Shown: piece after piece, positions 37,989 through 49,633 of the stretch | Position numbering within the stretch: the stretch's first letter is position 1 | Layout of the letters: each line of letters begins with the position of its first letter | NCBI RefSeq assembly: GCF_004379255.2 | Contig: NC_056036.1 | Span: forward strand, 38,268,076 to 38,332,075 | Direction: 5' to 3' | Origin: Salvia splendens | Taxonomy: Eukaryota > Streptophyta > Magnoliopsida > Lamiales > Lamiaceae | DNA: 64,000 nt | The notes under the pieces: model-generated | The model's database searches: none | The model's input: only the letters and a program-made list of their open reading frames with translations | Told to the model about the DNA's origin: nothing | Made by a program: the position numbers and the translations under genes

Positions 37989-39921
37989 GAGCATCCATAA
38001 TGGCGGCGAGCGGACCGGCTAGCCGATCCCCGACGCTAGCCGGTCCGCTCGCCGAACCATTGTAACTGGCTAGCCGAATTTCGGCGGAAAAATCGGTTAG
38101 AGCACGCCGATTTCCGAGCGCTGGCCGATGCGCTCGCCAATCCGCTGGCCGCCATTGCAGGCTCCGGATCGGCGAGCGATCGACGAGCGGATTTTTTTAT
38201 TATTATTATTATTATTTAATTTTTGAAACACTATATATACGTGATTTGCACGTCATTTTCATTTGCACCGCATGTTTTAACGAGTATTCTCTCTATTTTA
38301 ATTTATGTACAAGAGCAACAACGCTAAATGGATAACAACGAAGGTACTCCAGTGACGAGCGGGTCTCAAACTCCCTCGGTACCCGTGGGAGGTGGATGGG
38401 GTCCGATGCCCGGGTACTACAACATGTACCCGTGGCAGCAGATGATGCCCGGGATGGCAGGCGGGGTTAGTATGCCGGGATGGCAGGGAGTACCGGGAAT
38501 GCATCCCGGTATGCAGATGATGTCGGGGTGGGCACCCGGGATGCAGATGATGCCGGGGAGGAGGGGGATACCGGCGATGCAGCCCGTGACGCAGGGGACG
38601 ACGGGGGGGACAATGTCTATCGCCCCAGTTTTGATTTTTCGACTGCTTCTTCGCACACATCGACCCCATCGGAGACGCAGTTCACGCAATTTGAGACTTT
38701 CTCCTTAGAGGAGTTGGGGTTTGATCTTCTCGGGGTTCCGGAAACTTCCGTTCAAACGGGGGGAGTAGGGCGGGGTCGGGGCGGCCCAAAGAAGAAGGGC
38801 AAGGGGAAGGGCAAAAGGGTCGGTGAGTCGTCGCAGCCGGTTGATGACGATAGCCAGATACGGAGGAAGTGGACTGATGCGGAGAACGTCGAGCTGTCCA
38901 AGGCGTGGGTGAGTGTTTGCGATGACCCCCTCACTTCGAACAATCAGAGGATCGTCAACTTGTGGGCCAAAATAGCAGCAGCCTACAAGGTATTTTGCCC
39001 AGAGGGGAGGCCACGCAACGGGGAGGAGTGCCGGAAGGCGTGGGACCGAATCAGGGCTGGGGTCTCCCGATTTTCGGGCTTGTACGCCAACGCCCTCCGC
39101 ATGCAGAGCAGTAGCCAAACTGACGAGGACTGCAGGAGGATAGTGGAGAAAGCCTTCCCCGTGCCCGGGCTCTATAAGGAGTTCACCTACTGGAACTGCT
39201 ATGAGGTGCTGACAGACTCCGAGAAGTTCCGGGCAGGTGTCGATGCTGGCTGGCCGAAGAAGCAGTGACTGAACTATACCGGTGATTACAGCGGCAGCAG
39301 CGGCGGTTCCCACGACCTCCCCGAGGGTGCTCAGGAGCTCCGGTCGCCGAACTCGCCCTGCTGGTCAAAGGCGGGCGCAACGGGAATTGAGGGGTGTCGC
39401 CGGGGGGGTCCAGGAGGTCCAGTAGACAACCGATCTCGCCTTCTTCGTGCGTCAACAAAGGCGGGCTCAGATGGCCAAGACCTTAGCCGATTGGAAGACG
39501 CCAACTGACCCCGATGAGAAGAGTTTTCTTCACGCAATGCTCGTGAGCATGCGAGCCGATTTGAATGCCGCCACGGCATGGTTGGGGGCGACGGCGACGG
39601 AGGCGACGAGGAGTGAGACAGAGGCGGGTTTTTTTTAATTAATGTATTTTTTTAATTAATATATTTTTTTTTAATTAATGTACTTTTTAATTTTAATAAT
39701 ATAATTGAATTTTCCCGTATCTGTGTCATAAATTTAATTTCGTATTTTGTGTGATTGTTAATTATTTATTTTATATAATTTTGAGTGATGTGGCTAGGCT
39801 ATTGTTGGGCTATTTGCTTATTTTGACGATGCGGCAGGAGAATTTTTAGTGCTGATGATATGACAGTAGGAGTTTGTGGCTAGGCTAGGCTATGAAGGTG
39901 CTATTCTCATTTTGGATGCTC
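37989..39921 (+). mobile_element. PIF/Harbinger-type element carrying only a Myb-like ORF1
   Basis: It starts GAGCATCCATAATGGCGG and ends CATTTTGGATGCTC, between TTA copies at 37986-37988 and 39922-39924. The leader has a TATATATA box near 38231. The only coding content is an ORF1-type protein; no transposase is present. The 1933-bp length and GC-rich body contrast with the AT-rich flanks. Confidence 0.8.
38328..39268 (+). pseudogene. Harbinger ORF1 protein, Myb/SANT-like, frameshifted
   Basis: Translation begins MDNNEGTPVTSGSQTP and continues through a Met/Gly/Pro-rich repeat. The frame must shift at the G7 run 38603-38609 to continue as the second part (PSFDFSTASSHTSTPSETQF). That part carries a basic KKKGKGKGKR stretch and a trihelix/Myb-like domain (RRKWTDAENVELSKAWVSV, GEECRKAWDRIRAGV, LYKEFTYWNCYEVLTDSEKF). 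Such ORF1 proteins bind element DNA and partner with the transposase. One indel in the homopolymer is the only lesion I see. A host-gene origin (domesticated Myb-like protein) is less likely, given the Harbinger ends. Confidence 0.75.
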
Positions 39922-39924
39922 TTA

Positions 39925-40232
39925 CATAGTTACATTTACATATTTTAAATTGAATTGCATAGTAGTGCTATATATATGCATGATATTAATTACTAACATT
40001 AAAATAAATTAAGGTTAAGGTGAATCATTAAATAACCTCACCAGGTGTTCAACGCTAACTTTGCATGCACACAATAGTATGTCCACGTATACACGACATT
40101 CAAAAAATTAAATTAAGTTGACAAGTCAAAATTAAACACCACCTTCAAATATTTGCGGGATTTCACTTGTAAAATCTGCAAATTTTCCTGCTCTCAACTG
40201 CACCCTGATCAGTCTGCAAATTCTCCGCTGAA
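39925..40232. other. Leader region of the NPF pseudogene
   Basis: AT-rich sequence without a reading frame. It leads directly into the first NPF exon and probably held the promoter. Confidence 0.4.
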
Positions 40233-41538
40233 ATGTCAATTCCTCCCAATTCCATTCCCTCTCCGCAAAACGACGTCGTAAACGGAATGGCGGATTATTC
40301 GGGCCGGCCCGCCAAACGGTCCCACTCGGGCTTCTGGCGCTCTGCTTCCTACATCATGGGTAAGTACCACCTTCATTGATAGTAATTGTTGTCTACTCTC
40401 TCTCTCTCTCTCTCATCTCATTGGCTTGTGATGAGAAAAAATTTGGATGTGGAGTTGCAGGGGCGGGGACGGCGGAGAGGTTTGCATATTTCGGGGTGGG
40501 TACGAATCTGATATCGTATCTTACCGGGGAGCTAGGGCAGTCCACGGCAGCGGCGGCGGCCAGCATTAATTTTTGGGCCGGCGCCGGTTTACTGCTCCCA
40601 CTTTTGGGTGCTTTGGCGGCGGAGTCGTTTCTGTGCCGCTATCCCACCGTCGTCTTTTCTTCACTTCTCTATATATTGGTCACTACTCTATCCCTTTCTT
40701 CGTCTAATTCTTAATAATTGTGGAATAATATTTGAGATTCAATCTATTATGTCGACATGCATTGTAATTATGGAGCAATTTAGTCTAATGTTTGAGATAA
40801 TCCATGCAATCCATCTTTTTTAATCTTGAATTAGAGAAGATGATTTTTCTTTATTCGGTTTGATGATAGGGGTTTTGCACAAAAATATATGATGATGCGA
40901 TGATTTTATATAGCAACAATTTTTTTTTATTATCGTGGGGTTTAAGTGTTGAAATTATGACACGCGTTAGTTTGTTGTCCATATTTAAAATATATGAAGT
41001 ACTAAAAATAAACTAATTTATATACACACATTTAGGATTGAAATCTCACTAGATGCAATGGTTTTGTTTTGCGAAGTCTAAATCCTGTGGTTTTTGTTGT
41101 GTTAATTGACCAGGCACTTGGATTGTTGACAACATCGGCTTTTGTTGATGAACAAGGGTCACCTAGTGAGCTTGACATTGGGTTCTTTTTGTGTCACTAT
41201 ACCTAATCGCCCTCGGACAAGGGGCGTACAAGCCTTGCATCACGGCATTTGGAGCCGATCAATTTGATGAACAAGATCCTCTCGAGCTAAGAAGTCGAAG
41301 CTCCCTCTTCAATTGGTGGTATTTTGGTCTTAGTGCAGGTCCACTAGTACCACTATTCGCCTTAAACTATGTTCAAGATAACATTAGTTGGGTGATTGGA
41401 TTTGGAATCCCTTGCGTTTCTCAAGTGATCGAACTCATAGTTTTCCTTCTGGGGAGGAAGTCCTATCAGTACAACATCAAGAGAAACGAGAAAAGTGCAT
41501 CGAATTAGGGAGTTGTGTCTCCTACCATTGATGCTTAT

Positions 41539-44500
41539 TGATAAGTGTCAGGTTTGTGCAGGTGTCGTGTCAAGCTAAGGATGGATCCTACTGATCAGGA
41601 TGGAAACCCCAGCTAAGCCTGAACCTAGCTATCAAAGAAATTCCTCAACCCACTTCTACTGATTAGTATAGTGGTGGTAAGGGTCGAATCCCACAGAGGT
41701 GAATGCGCTTTGGAAATTGTGGTGATATTCTGGAAGGGTTGGTTAGCTACCACGCTTTGGGTTGAGATCCTATCTAGGCGGGAATTTAAGGTGGTTCTAC
41801 TGACTAGGAGGGGTGAAAGATGATCGACATGTAGTTGTGTACGTGAGAGTGGGGGACAAGGTGTTTCAGGGACATGTGGAAAGTACGGGGTTACTATAAA
41901 AGGCTAAACGGAATATCAGAGAATAAGTGGTAGTTAGGTGACTAGGCTGACAGATCTGTAGAGTACCAGCAGAAAAAGTAGAGAAAAGTAAATGACAAAA
42001 GCAAAAATTGGTCCCAAATTTGGATGTGGACATTGTCTTCTCCAACGAGTATGAACACAAATCAAACAACTCAGATTCCATGAACGAGAATTTCATGTTA
42101 ACAAACTCCACAAAAACAGATCTACAATCTAAACTCCAAATCTAAAGATTAACTATCGGAACTGAAATTAAGCTTACTGGGTGACATGCAAGGTGGCAGA
42201 AATCACGTAAACTAGGCTTTCACACTTAACCATTTCAGATCTAAAATCTAACAGCTATCTAAACTCATGAACTCAGATCTATCAATTCGGAAATGAAAAC
42301 ATGCTCGCAACACTTGAAAATTACCGTAACAACTAGATCTAAGCTATCTAGGCAGAAAGAAACATAATCAAACAGGAACTGATGCACAAAAACGACTTCA
42401 TATCATAAAAACGTTTGGATCACAACTAAGACTTCAAAGTAAGCAAATATTGAAAATGTAACCGATCCAACGTAAGAAAACAAAGTGCGATTAACTAAGA
42501 AAGCAAATAAAGATTATTTTGCCACTCCGGGCGATGAAACTGCTAACACTACGAAACACGCTGACTGGAATGAGAGAATGCGGAACTCCGACGAACTGAT
42601 GAAACTCTCAGGTGACCATGGCTGTGGCGAGGAACGAGAATATGAAAGACTAAGCTGAAGGACTGATCTGCCGAGAGAGAACTACTCTAACTAAGAGTGT
42701 TTTTTCCTAAAAGTTTCTTATGATCGATGATCCTTTCTCTCTCCAAGTGGCTTCCTTTTATAGGGAGGCTTGCCCTTGATTTTTAGGGTAGACTCTCTTC
42801 GCAAAATGACCCTTTTGCCCTTACTTGTGGCTGATCTTCTCAACAATCCTTTTTCTCCATCTCGAGCCTTTTTGGCATGCATCCTGATCAGTATTGCACC
42901 CTTCTGTTGCTCATTTCACCTGAGTTATCCGATACCTTTCCTTCTGACTAGAACACTTTCCCTGCACATTTTAGCAACTGTTTTGCAGATATATTCCAAT
43001 TATGCACATCATACTGACCAGTAACCAAGGCCTTGTCACGCCCGCATTTTCTAAGGATAGAAAATACGGTTGATCGCGACTAGGGGATGATTAAAGAAGC
43101 GGGGAAGAAAGGGGAAAAACATACACATTTGACCAAAAATTTAATAATTGGATTAACTTTGAAAACGTCATAATATTATCCTAACAATAATACGAACTCT
43201 AAGTAAATAAAGAATGGACAATAAACAATTTTCAAACGAGTTAGACTTTGCACGAATAAACAATTCTAAAGAAAAGTACTCTTAGCGGAAGCGTTCAAGA
43301 CACGGAAAATGCCGAGTATGAAGACACGACAAATCCAACAATTATTAATCATGACAAAACAATCCATGAACTCTGCTCAACATCCTCCACGTCCATCGCC
43401 GCTCAATCTGCACATTAAGAAAAACAATATGCAGGGCTGAGTACTTGATGCACTCAGTGAACACATGCCAAAACAAAGCCATAATCAAGTGACCTCGGGG
43501 GTTTTAATTAAAAGAACCCAAGTACACAAAAACATATATTTCACAAGTTCGGTTGGCCAACCATTTTCCATCCACATTCACCATCACCATATCTGAACAT
43601 ACATGACAAGGAACGTGGCCACGAACCAAGTCACTAGACTGGCCAACTCCAAAGAGATAGCACACGATCTACGGGGTGTACACTAGTCCGAGCAGGGTTT
43701 GCGGCCCTACTGGGACCCGAATTCGATTAAACATACATGGCATAGCCACTTCAGATAGGTTCATTCAAAAACAAAACCTGGCAAGACAGACACTTTCCAC
43801 CTCCTTTCACATAAAAAGTATTTAGGACATAGTCCTTATTTAAAAAGAAAGCCCACCTCAAATGCTTAACTCCCCAATCACTTTCTGTTCCAACCGCGAC
43901 AACGTGCACAAGTTCACCCTTTTTGAAATATCATGATATGCAAAATTAGACTTTGCAAAATAATAAATTTAACAATGCATGCATCCTACGTGTGTGCTCA
44001 CAATATCCTTTGTCATTTCCTAGGAAAAAACATAGTTCTTTAACTTGAAACTCGGACCATAATCAATTCAGGAATTAATTAATTAATTGAGCAAAAACAA
44101 TTAAAACTCGACTCAACAACAAGTATTTCCACTTTAGCACTAAAATCTTCTCACTGCTGACCTAATTCAAATAATTGAATTAGTCAATGTTTAACTAGAA
44201 GTCAAGCATTAAACAATACTAAAATCAATTAGAGGCCCAACTTATGAAATTAAAAAGGCCCAATACATAAATGAGACTAGAGATAAAGAAAAAGAAAAGG
44301 TCAAAAATTTTAAAAGCCTATACTACACTCCCTTTGCCGACAACTCACTAAGGAAATAAAGAAGAAAAAAAAAAGCTAACTTAATATACTCCCTCAACAC
44401 CACTTACATGTACAAAAGGAGGAAGAAATAAAAAAAATACTCCCAGCCATCACTGTATCTCTCTCCATCTGGAATCCTTTTTTGCTCTTCCTCTCTCTCT

Positions 44501-45597
44501 CTATCTCCTACTGCCTTTCTTCAACAATTCATCAAAACATCAAGCTCGCTCTCAAAATTACTTCACCGAAGCACCAATTTCGTACCCCGGTCATCTCTCT
44601 CTCTCTCTTCCCCAAATTTTAAACCTTTTATTTCAATTTTTTTCTAATATGTTCGATTCTAATATTTTTGGGCAGAAAAGGGAATTTTGGTAATTGGGAT
44701 TGCAGAGAAACACAAAAGTCACCCTCTAAGCATTAAAGGTCGAAGCTTTAGGAAGAAGCATCATTTAATAGTTTCAAGAATTCCAAAAAGGATTTATTCC
44801 CGAGTGTGATTATGTGAAGCTAAATCATGGAATGAGATGCAGAGGATTCAGAAAAAAAAATAGTGGATATACCTTCACGGAAGAAGCAGAACATGCAGAA
44901 GAGAAGGTATTGAAAAAGATCACAACTCTCTGGGTTTCTCCTCCACACTCTGATTTCAAAAATTTTGATTATGGAATCTAACAATATGCAGATTTTTGAA
45001 CTCAATGGGAGAAGAAGAAATTACCTTCAATGAAGGGAAGAAAAGCTGCAGGAACGGCGGTTTGTTGAGATTGTGGGAGGAGATGTATAAAGGGAGTTAA
45101 TAGAGAGTATTTGGTTGGAGATTTTTAAGGAGAGAAGGAGATATGGAGAAAACCGTATAGTAATGGGATTGGGAGATATTTATTTGACTAAAATTTGACT
45201 GCAAGAGGAGTACAATAATTAATAAATATTTTGGGCTTCTCCAAATTTGGTTAACTAAAAAGAAATAAGAGGCTAGAACAATAGAGATAAAATGATAGGC
45301 CCAAATATTTGATTTAGAGTATTAATTAAATTGTGGTATTTTATTTTTTTAGTACTTGGTGTTATTCCAAGTACTCGTACGAATGCCCAAAATTTTCCCA
45401 TCGACGACTCTCACGTCAATCTCGTCGACAACTTACACCAAACAATTAATCAACAATAAATCAAGCATTCACAACCAATCGAAACAAACACGGTATTTTA
45501 TTCAAGGTCTATCACTCACTCATTCTCAAAACAAAAATCTTAACTTAAAAAGATAGAAATAAAAGCGGGTATTACAGGCCTAGAATATGACTTATCA
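41539..45597. mobile_element. Outer LTR-type insertion (probable solo LTR) in the NPF gene
   Basis: It begins TGATAAGT and ends with the inverse ACTTATCA (TG..CA ends), flanked by a perfect CTTAT at 41534-41538 and 45598-45602. Without the inner insertion it is about 1.5 kb, and it has no coding frames. Cutting it out rejoins the NPF codons for IDAY and SDEEDQ in frame. One LTR with a 5-bp duplication suggests a solo LTR left by recombination; the family is not recognised. Confidence 0.65.
43034..45576. mobile_element. Nested LTR-type insertion (probable large solo LTR)
   Basis: It begins TGTCACGCCCGC and ends with the near-inverse GCGGGTATTACA, flanked by a perfect GGCCT at 43029-43033 and 45577-45581. 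It is 2543 bp long without retrotransposon genes. TGTCACGCC starts are common for long plant Gypsy LTRs, so a solo LTR is the simplest reading. It lies inside the element at 41539. Confidence 0.65.
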
Positions 45598-45908
45598 CTT
45601 ATAGCGACGAAGAAGATCAAGTGGGGCTCAAATCGATCCCTCATCTTAAGTAAGACATTTTATCTCTTTGTTATATTTTGTATGTATATATGTTGAACAA
45701 CATAAATTTATCGATTTCATCTTAAGATCAATTGGTGATAAAGTGCGTCTTGGAGTGGTTAAACCTTTTCTAGTCGGTTGGGTTTTTGCTTAATTGAGTT
45801 GGACTAGCCCCTTCCACCACCAAAGTTGAAGTACATACATATTATTGGGTCAATTATTTTTCTTTGATTTGGCCTGGAGATATACTATTTTTTTCCTAAA
45901 CATGTTGT

Positions 45909-46291
45909 TAGAGGTGCCCACGGTTCCGGAACCGCCGGTTCCGGTTTTGGAAATTGTCGAACCGAAATTGAACCGCGAGGGTGTTTTGCGGTTACGGTTT
46001 CGATTCCAAAACCGTCGGTTTTGGTTTCGGTTCCAAACCGGCGGTTTTTATGATTTTTCACGGTTCCGAACCGTTGGTTTTTTGCGATTCCGGCTTGGTT
46101 TTACGGTTTTTCGGCGGTATTTCGCGGTTCCGGCACGGTGTCGGTTCAAAAAATTTTAACCCAAACTGAACCACAGTTCAAAAATCGACGGTTTCAATTT
46201 GGGTAAATTCTCACGGTTTTGGTTCGTAACCGTAACCGGCGGTTACGGTTTCGGTTTTAACCGCCGGTTTGGTAAACCTTGGGCAGGTCTA
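45909..46291. mobile_element. Short non-autonomous hAT element, 383 bp
   Basis: It starts TAGAGGTGCCCACGG and ends CCTTGGGCAGGTCTA. The target copies are CATGTTGT (45901-45908) and TATGTTGT (46292-46299). The whole body is made of GGTTCCG, CGGTTTTGG and ACCGCCGG repeats in both orientations, as in the larger hAT elements. Confidence 0.8.
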
Positions 46292-46342
46292 TATGTTGTG
46301 TTGACACATTTAAAGTTTAGTCTAGTCTAGCCTAGATATGGC

Positions 46343-46500
46343 GATTCGCCTGATACCATAATATAAATATGTAGGGTGTCCTCTTGCTTCGGCTCAAATA
46401 CAATGTTGGGTTAATAAAAGTGATTCGCCCGATACCATAATATAAATATGTAGGGTGTCCTCTTGCTTCGGCTCAAATACAATGTTGGGTTAATAAAAGT
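46343..46500. repeat. 79-bp direct tandem duplication
   Basis: Two nearly identical copies start with GATTCGCCYGATACCATAAT (46343 and 46422) and end TTAATAAAAGT. They differ at one visible base. They lie between the two short hAT elements in the NPF wreck. Confidence 0.85.
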
Positions 46501-46591
46501 TATCTCCACAGTCGGATTCACTTCGATGCCATGATATAAATCCATGGAGTTATCTTCCACAGTCGAATTGTACTTATGTGACATGTGTCAT

Positions 46592-47003
46592 TAGGGCTGA
46601 TAATTCGGTCATCGGTTAGTCGTTTCGGTTCTCGGTTATATTCGGTTCCAAATTCTGCATGTCTTGATCGGTTCTCGGTTAGACCGAGAACCGATCGGTT
46701 TAACCGATTATTAAATTAAAGAACCGATTAAACACTAAAACCACAATGCAGCGCAAGTGGTGGCCAAGGTGGGAATTTTTCGTGTGCGACATCCAAGGAT
46801 CAATACCTGTAAACTACATAATTTTTTTTAATTCGGTTTCGGTTCGGTTAACCGGAACCAAACCGACCCTATTCGGTTAGGAACCGAACCGAACCGAGGC
46901 CAATTCGGTTTCGGTTCCAGTGCTTCAGTCTCGGTTAGGCTTGGGCTCGGTTAGCCGTGTTTTTGGTTCGGTTCTAACCGAACCGACTGAATTACCTTCC
47001 CTA
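46592..47003. mobile_element. Short non-autonomous hAT element, 412 bp
   Basis: It starts TAGGGCTGATAATTCGG and ends GAATTACCTTCCCTA, an imperfect inverse. The target copies are TGTGTCAT (46584-46591) and CGTGTCAT (47004-47011). The internal sequence is full of TTCGGTT and AACCGAACC repeats. Confidence 0.78.
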
Positions 47004-47534
47004 CGTGTCATGATATAAATCTATGGGAACCATCTTAAATCTATTGGTGATAATTGGAGTAACTCATCTAGTTCTTTGTTTACATTGATGTTGGCCTTAT
47101 ACTTATTTCATTTGCCAACAATGAAAGGGACTAACTTTCATTTTCTCATATGAATTTTATTAATTCTCACTTTCTCATGATCATGTTCTACCAAGTCTCT
47201 TAACAAGCCTTTGTTAATTTCCGGAAAAATGGAAGAGGCAAAGAGATGCTATCCCTAATTCCATTATGGGCGGCATCCTTGCCATTTGCCATTGCCATAT
47301 CTCAATCTGCCACTCTATTCACTAAGCAAGGCATCACGATGGACCGGTCCATTACTCCAAGCGTTGACCTACCGGCCGCCTCACTTCAATACATAATCGG
47401 CCTCATAGGATTGCAAGAGCTTTTCTATGATCGTGTGCCTTGTAGCTTGAAATCGGTTGGTCACTCAATATTTCTAAGTATAATGGGGATGGGCCAGATT
47501 TTGAGTAGTTTACTTATATGCTTGATTGAGGAGA

Positions 47535-48343
47535 TGATGCGAGCATTATTAGTTAGATAACTTAGGATTTGCATATCTTTGTTTTCTTGTTCATTAAGTT
47601 ATTATTAGCATTATAAATAAGAGTTATTGTAATCATTTGAGAAATGAATCAAGGATATCAATATTATCGTTCATTCTCTTCTCCAAAGTGAGAAACCCGT
47701 CTTGCTCGACGGGCACTTGCCCACGACAGACATTTATCGATCGCCGATCAACCAGATAGGGGGTTTATCCTATCAAATTGGTGCTTTCATCGCGATCTCA
47801 CCTTCCAACATGCCGATCGAATCACAGCTATGTCGGTGCCCGACGGAAATCCACCGCGCACAGCAACTAGCCACACCGATCGAATCATAGCTACGTCGCT
47901 GCCCGACGGGAATCCACCCGTGCACAGCAACTAGTTATGCCTTCCCACCATCTCGAACAGAAGTTGCGCCGCTGCCCGACGGAAGATGTTCCGCGCAAGC
48001 ACCAGATTTGGTTTCTGATGTTTTCGACTCTCTTCATTGTGTCACAATTCCCACCTTGAGGACAAGATGGATTTCAACCGTGGGGAGTTGATACGAGCAT
48101 TATTAGTTAGATAAATTAGGATTTGCATATCTTTATTTTCTTGTTCATTAAATTATTATTAGCATTATAAATAGGAGTTATTGTAATCATTTGAGAAAGG
48201 AATCAAGAATATCAATATTATCGTTCATTCTCTTCTCAAAAGCGAGAAACCCGTCTTCCTCGACGGGCACTTACCCGCGACAGACATTTATCGATCGCCG
48301 ATCTACGGACGCCGATCAACCCGATAGGGGGTTTATCCTATCA
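47535..48343. mobile_element. TRIM retrotransposon in the last NPF exon
   Basis: Direct repeats of 241 bp (47535-47775) and 255 bp (48089-48343), both starting TGATRCGAGCATTATTAG and ending TTTATCCTATCA, enclose only 313 bp. A primer-site-like TTGGTGCTTTCATCG follows the left repeat and a purine-rich tract (CCGTGGGGAGT) precedes the right one. The flanks are a perfect GGAGA (47530-47534 and 48344-48348). Short LTRs, a tiny non-coding centre and intact priming sites define a TRIM. The right LTR has a 14-bp extra segment. Excision in silico rejoins the NPF codons for CLIEE and ISSKNGG. Confidence 0.88.
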
Positions 48344-48524
48344 GGAGATTAGTAGTAAAAATGGTGGAAATGGGTGGTTCTCGGATAATACGAATCGAGC
48401 TCACTTAGATTACTTTTATTGGTTGCTTGCTAGCCTTAATGCAATAGGTTTTGTAGCATTCTTGTACTTTGCAAAGTCTTACAAAAATAGATCTGAGCTT
48501 GTTGTTATCATTGTAAATTATTAG

Positions 48525-49628
48525 CTAGATAGGGTGTATTATCAACCAATGATATGCATATATATGTGATTTTCATACATTTATGTTCAAATAGTATCCT
48601 GATTTTTTTTATCGGAAGTCGAAATGCGACAAATAATTATATTTGACTCTCTATGTTGATGCATTTGTTCATGTATAGATGTTCAAAATTGCGTATCCCA
48701 ATTTTTGTATTGATTGTGACCTAAAATGGGAGCTGGCAGCAAATTATCAGCGACATTTTCGAGGACTTCGAATAACTTTCAAGCACTCTCACAAATTTGC
48801 CAATTCATAATTTTGAACGATGGAAAATAACTTAATTTTTTTATTGGCACAAGCATTTTTTTAGTTTTAATGATGGAACTTGAAGTCATAATCTTTTTGA
48901 TAAATCGTTTTTATATAAATGATAGGCATTAAAATATTTATACATAATTAATTAACAAGAGTAGAAAAAAATTAAAGAAAAAGGCAAAATGTTTTAGGGA
49001 CGAGTGTGCATTCATATACAAATGAAAAATAATGTACAAATGAATGTATGTAATCTATGGTGGGGTGGGTGGCATTTCATCATTTTCTCAAAGTGATAAC
49101 ATTGCAAAGCCTAAAGTAGCCCCTTAATTATCGCCATATTCAACTCCCTTTTCTTCAACAGGTGTCTCTTGATTTTATTAAAGCTTAATTATGTACTATA
49201 TTAATGATGATATTACAAATTAAAATTCAACGGTGTGTACTTGATATAGTGTCGAATCGATTGTAAAACGTGGCATAGCGAATAAGATAATTGAGAGTTT
49301 AAAAATCATTAGTATCAGTCTTTTTTTTTACAATTAATAGTAAAGTGAACATTTAACAATTGGTATCGTTCCATCGTGACATCAATGTAAAACGAAAATA
49401 TATCACCATTGAATAGTACAACATTTTTTGCTACCAATATGATCTTTTTTCTATTATATTGCTTTTTGAAAAGAACATAGAAACCCTTTCGACAATCGAC
49501 CCAATTCGAAGAAACAAATAGAGTCACTCAAAATTGATTAAAGTTGAAATAAATAACAATATTCACATATATTTAGTGACAAATAAAATAATTCCTCATT
49601 GAGATCTTGATCAATTAAAAATAAATTG
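48525..49628. other. AT-rich spacer, no gene seen
   Basis: Only short low-complexity frames are present; no domain, RNA gene or bounded repeat is visible. Confidence 0.5.
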
Positions 49629-49633
49629 ATTGT

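Larger units (their letters stand above)
40233..48524 (+). pseudogene. NRT1/PTR family (NPF5-like) transporter, shattered by insertions
   Basis: Recognisable pieces are exon 1 40233-40359 (MSIPPNSIPSPQNDVV to SGFWRSASYIM), exon 2 40461-40678 ([20 protein letters not shown]), exon 3 from 41114, an acidic loop piece at 45603-45651 (SDEEDQVGLKSIPHL), most of the last exon at 47224-47534 (SQSATLFTKQGITMDRSI, LQELFYDRVPCSLKSVG), and the C-terminus at 48349-48524 (HLDYFYWLLASLNAIGF). NPF proteins are 12-helix proton-coupled nitrate, peptide or hormone transporters of the plasma or vacuole membrane. Lesions include a frameshift before SLYLIALGQG near 41190, a stop at about 41506, a frameshift near 47240, a deletion of roughly 120 residues between YIIGL and GLQELFYD, and the nested insertions listed separately. 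The first Glu of the ExxER motif is Gly (codon GGG in exon 2). It cannot make a transporter. Confidence 0.88.

Noticed and set aside
38705..39313. 202-codon minus-strand frame
   Set aside because: Antisense shadow of the Myb-like ORF1; no recognisable domain.
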